Shown one piece after another: positions 44,362 to 46,085 of a stretch of 46,085 nt of DNA. Positions within the stretch are counted from its first letter, which is position 1, and each line of letters begins with the position of its first letter. The stretch is taken from NCBI GenBank assembly GCA_905479115.1, contig CAJQLF010000041.1:1-46085 (forward strand), written 5' to 3'. The stretch is from an uncultured Flavobacteriales bacterium (GTDB lineage: Bacteria; Bacteroidota; Bacteroidia; Flavobacteriales_D; Sanyastnellaceae). Under the pieces are notes generated by a model that was not told the DNA's origin, did no database searches, and was given only the letters and a program-made list of their open reading frames with translations. A program made the translations under genes and the position numbers.

Positions 44362-44402
44362 TCAATGCGGTTCTGGTCACATGGGGTTGGCCGGTAGGGA
44401 CG

Positions 44403-44410
44403 TATCTTTG
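44403..44410 (+). promoter_or_regulatory. -7 box TATCTTTG upstream of gcdH
   Basis: Exact TAnnTTTG match, 28 nt before the ATG at 44439, in the 77-base gap after rnhA. No confident -33 element at the usual distance. Confidence 0.55.
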
Positions 44411-44438
44411 TTCTTCAAACGCATTAACAGATAACGCT

Positions 44439-45617
44439 ATGCGCACGGATTTGTACCAGGGACATGACTATTACATGTTGGATGATCTGCTCACGGAAGA
44501 ACATAAGTTGATTCGGGATGCAGCACGCGAATGGGTGAAGAAAGAGGTAAGTCCCATCATTGAAGATGCAGCTGAAAAATGTGTCTTTCCACGGCACTTG
44601 CTTCCGGGATTGGGTGAAATAGGAGCCTTTGGCCCTTATATCCCTGCAGAATACGGAGGGCCTGGCCTGGACCAGATCAGCTATGGTATTTTGATGCAAG
44701 AGTTGGAGCGGTGCGATAGCGGTTTGCGATCCACAGCATCTGTGCAAAGCAGTTTGGTGATGTATCCCATTTGGCGGTATGGGTCAGAGGAGCAAAAGCA
44801 AGCATTTTTGCCCAAGTTGGCAACGGGCGAAATGATGGGATGTTTCGGTTTGACCGAGCCGGATCACGGATCGAATCCCGGCGGGATGACGACGAACTTC
44901 AAAGACGACGGTGATCATGTGATTCTGAACGGTGCAAAAATGTGGATTTCCAATGCGCCATTTGCTGACATTGCTGTGGTTTGGGCCAAGAACGAGGCAG
45001 GTCGAATCAAAGGGATCATTGTTGAACGCGGAATGGAAGGGTTCAGCACGCCCACCATGCATGGCAAATGGAGCCTCCGTGCTTCAGATACGGGCGAGTT
45101 GATTTTTGATAATGTCCGCGTTCCAAAGTCGAATATTTTACCAGGGCGCGATGGATTAGGAGCACCGCTGAGTTGCTTGGATTCTGCTCGATACGGCATT
45201 GCTTGGGGCGCCATAGGTGCCGCCTTGGATTGCTACGACACGGCCCTGCGGTATTCGCAAGAGCGGATTCAATTTGATCGCCCCATTGGTCAATTCCAGC
45301 TGCAACAGAAGAAGTTGGCCGAGATGATTACGGAGATTACGAAGGCCCAATTATTGACCTTCCGATTAGGACAGTTGCGCGATTCGGGCAAGGCTACATC
45401 TCCTCAGATTTCAATGGCGAAGCGAAACAACGTGGACATGGCGCTCACCATTGCACGCGACGCTCGACAAATGTTGGGGGGGATGGGCATTACCGGAGAA
45501 TACCCCATCATGCGCCACATGATGAACTTGGAATCGGTGGTGACCTACGAAGGAACCCACGACATCCACCTTCTCATCACGGGATTGGATGTGACGGGGC
45601 TGAACGCGTTCGTTTAG
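44439..45617 (+). CDS. gcdH: Glutaryl-CoA dehydrogenase
   Basis: 392 residues. An FAD enzyme of the acyl-CoA dehydrogenase family that oxidises and decarboxylates glutaryl-CoA to crotonyl-CoA in lysine/tryptophan breakdown. Seen: RSTASVQSSLVMYPIW (Arg97, substrate carboxylate contact), CFGLTEPDHGSNPGGMTT, WSLRASDTGELIFDNV, ARYGIAWGAIGAALDC, and the catalytic Glu371 in TYEGTHDIHLLI. These match human GCDH as I recall it (Arg94, Glu370) more closely than other acyl-CoA dehydrogenases. No electron-transfer flavoprotein genes in the window. Confidence 0.93.
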   Translation: MRTDLYQGHDYYMLDDLLTEEHKLIRDAAREWVKKEVSPIIEDAAEKCVFPRHLLPGLGEIGAFGPYIPAEYGGPGLDQISYGILMQELERCDSGLRSTASVQSSLVMYPIWRYGSEEQKQAFLPKLATGEMMGCFGLTEPDHGSNPGGMTTNFKDDGDHVILNGAKMWISNAPFADIAVVWAKNEAGRIKGIIVERGMEGFSTPTMHGKWSLRASDTGELIFDNVRVPKSNILPGRDGLGAPLSCLDSARYGIAWGAIGAALDCYDTALRYSQERIQFDRPIGQFQLQQKKLAEMITEITKAQLLTFRLGQLRDSGKATSPQISMAKRNNVDMALTIARDARQMLGGMGITGEYPIMRHMMNLESVVTYEGTHDIHLLITGLDVTGLNAFV

Positions 45618-45882
45618 GTCAAGAGGTCAAACCGATCTGCATTACCGGATACGGGGAATTTCTTGCGGTAATCGTTCAACTTGCAGTGCCAGGATGCCTC
45701 GGTGGACCAACGGGTCATACTCCCACCCCGAGCGTGATTTGGCCCCGCGGTTGGCACATTTCATCTTGCCAATTTCAGCAACACGCGACAGCGATTGGTC
45801 ATACAGTCCGATAGAATGCAAAGCGGCGTTTGGATTTGTAACCCTACCGACCTTTCATAGGGTCGTAAGCTGGAGGCGAGAT
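45618..45882. other. 265-base gap between convergent gcdH and a PorZ-like gene
   Basis: No recognised gene. On the minus strand one frame is open from 45854 to a TAA at 45644-45642 (70 codons, no upstream ATG; an internal ATG at 45767 would give 41 residues), with protein-like composition including SIGLYDQSLSRVAEIGKM. A second minus frame (ending at 45616, GTG near 45762) is also open. A weak inverted repeat ATTACCG/CGGTAAT lies at 45641-45672. This may be a gene remnant. Confidence 0.35.
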
Positions 45883-46085
45883 TTAGCGCGTAACAGCGAG
45901 CTTGGCCACACCCGCAGAACTGCCGCTCGGATCTGTTGCGAAAAATAAGTACACTCCATAGGGCACAAGCTCTCCATTAAAATCACGGGTATCCCAGACG
46001 GCTCTTCCTCCCTCTGATTGTAATTCAGCTACGGCACGGCCCGATAGGGTTGTAACGTGAATGGTCGACTCATAAGCTAGTCCTT
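45883..46085 (-). CDS. C-terminal fragment of a PorZ-like T9SS surface protein
   Basis: The minus-strand frame is open from the right edge to the TAA at 45885-45883: 66 residues, with the start outside the window. The sequence reads like a T9SS-type C-terminal domain: TLSGRAVAELQSEGGRAVWD, then RDFNGELVPYGVYLFFAT and the end GVAKLAVTR. The pattern 'GG-AVWD-RD-NG--V--GVYL-FA' and a terminal 'KLAVTR' remind me of the C-termini of PorZ, a T9SS attachment-complex component, but other T9SS proteins with a FlgD-like ending are possible. Confidence 0.55.
   Translation of the reverse strand, partial: GLAYESTIHVTTLSGRAVAELQSEGGRAVWDTRDFNGELVPYGVYLFFATDPSGSSAGVAKLAVTR

Noticed and set aside
45694-45948. 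84-codon plus-strand frame at the right end
   Set aside because: It overlaps the PorZ-like coding frame on the opposite strand and has no domain or promoter.
1-46085. tRNA or rRNA genes
   Set aside because: No T-loop GTTCGANTC context with matching acceptor stems and no rRNA core motifs were seen; GTTCGAA matches fall in coding sequence.

Overview
The window comes from a Bacteroidota bacterium, most likely a marine member of the Flavobacteriales (Cryomorphaceae/Schleiferiaceae-like; the family is a guess). Evidence for the phylum: several secreted proteins with type IX secretion (T9SS) C-terminal sorting domains of type A and type B (CHU_C), a GT117/DUF2723 membrane protein, lipoproteins of the 'PTGGPKD' Ig-like family, a long SecA with a SEC-C tail, -7 promoter boxes of the TAnnTTTG type, and no Shine-Dalgarno sequences in the start regions I examined. 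Base composition is moderate, roughly half G+C by eye. I found no rRNA, tRNA, CRISPR array, transposase or integrase.

Layout. 1-2.6 kb: the 3' part of a highly repetitive surface protein built from 180-bp tandem units and phage tail-fibre-like modules, then a small secreted protein with two dockerin-like calcium loops. 2.6-6.4 kb (minus): translationally coupled operon serS - lipoprotein - TPR protein. 6.5-8.2 kb (minus): rplU-rpmA with its own promoter, behind a DMT permease gene. 8.3-9.8 kb (plus): HMA-domain lipoprotein overlapping heme A synthase ctaA. 9.9-13.4 kb (minus): class Ia ribonucleotide reductase nrdB-nrdA. 13.9-17.3 kb: secA. 17.4-18.3 kb (minus): DUF72 protein. 18.3-22.7 kb (plus): comF, free-methionine-sulfoxide reductase, Ig-like lipoprotein, T9SS type B protein. 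22.7-25.6 kb (minus): UbiA-like membrane protein, kynureninase, TrkA/KtrA-type protein. 25.8-32.9 kb (plus): gcvP and two paralogous T9SS type A proteins. 33.0-36.9 kb (plus): GH3 protein, uridine kinase-like protein, ArsC/Spx-like protein, second DMT permease, 3-hydroxyanthranilate dioxygenase. 37.0-44.4 kb: acidic PKD-type T9SS protein, GT117 protein, purN, rnhA. 44.4-45.6 kb: glutaryl-CoA dehydrogenase. At the right edge, on the minus strand, lies the C-terminal end of a PorZ-like T9SS surface protein.

How the genes fit together. Kynureninase and 3-hydroxyanthranilate 3,4-dioxygenase are two steps of the kynurenine route from tryptophan to NAD, and glutaryl-CoA dehydrogenase belongs to lysine/tryptophan breakdown; tryptophan dioxygenase and kynurenine monooxygenase are not in the window. 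SecA feeds the Sec pathway used by the T9SS cargo proteins and lipoproteins seen here. Most of the region is conserved housekeeping.

The less ordinary parts are: (1) the repeat-built protein at the left edge; (2) four plus-strand genes (HMA lipoprotein, secA, msrC, GH3) whose -7 box ends exactly 4 nt before the ATG, suggesting leaderless mRNAs; (3) the coupled serS-lipoprotein-TPR operon; (4) the HMA lipoprotein/ctaA overlap; (5) the tandem T9SS paralogues; and (6) an unexplained open stretch between gcdH and the PorZ-like gene. I did not find a clearly recognisable new defence or mobile system.
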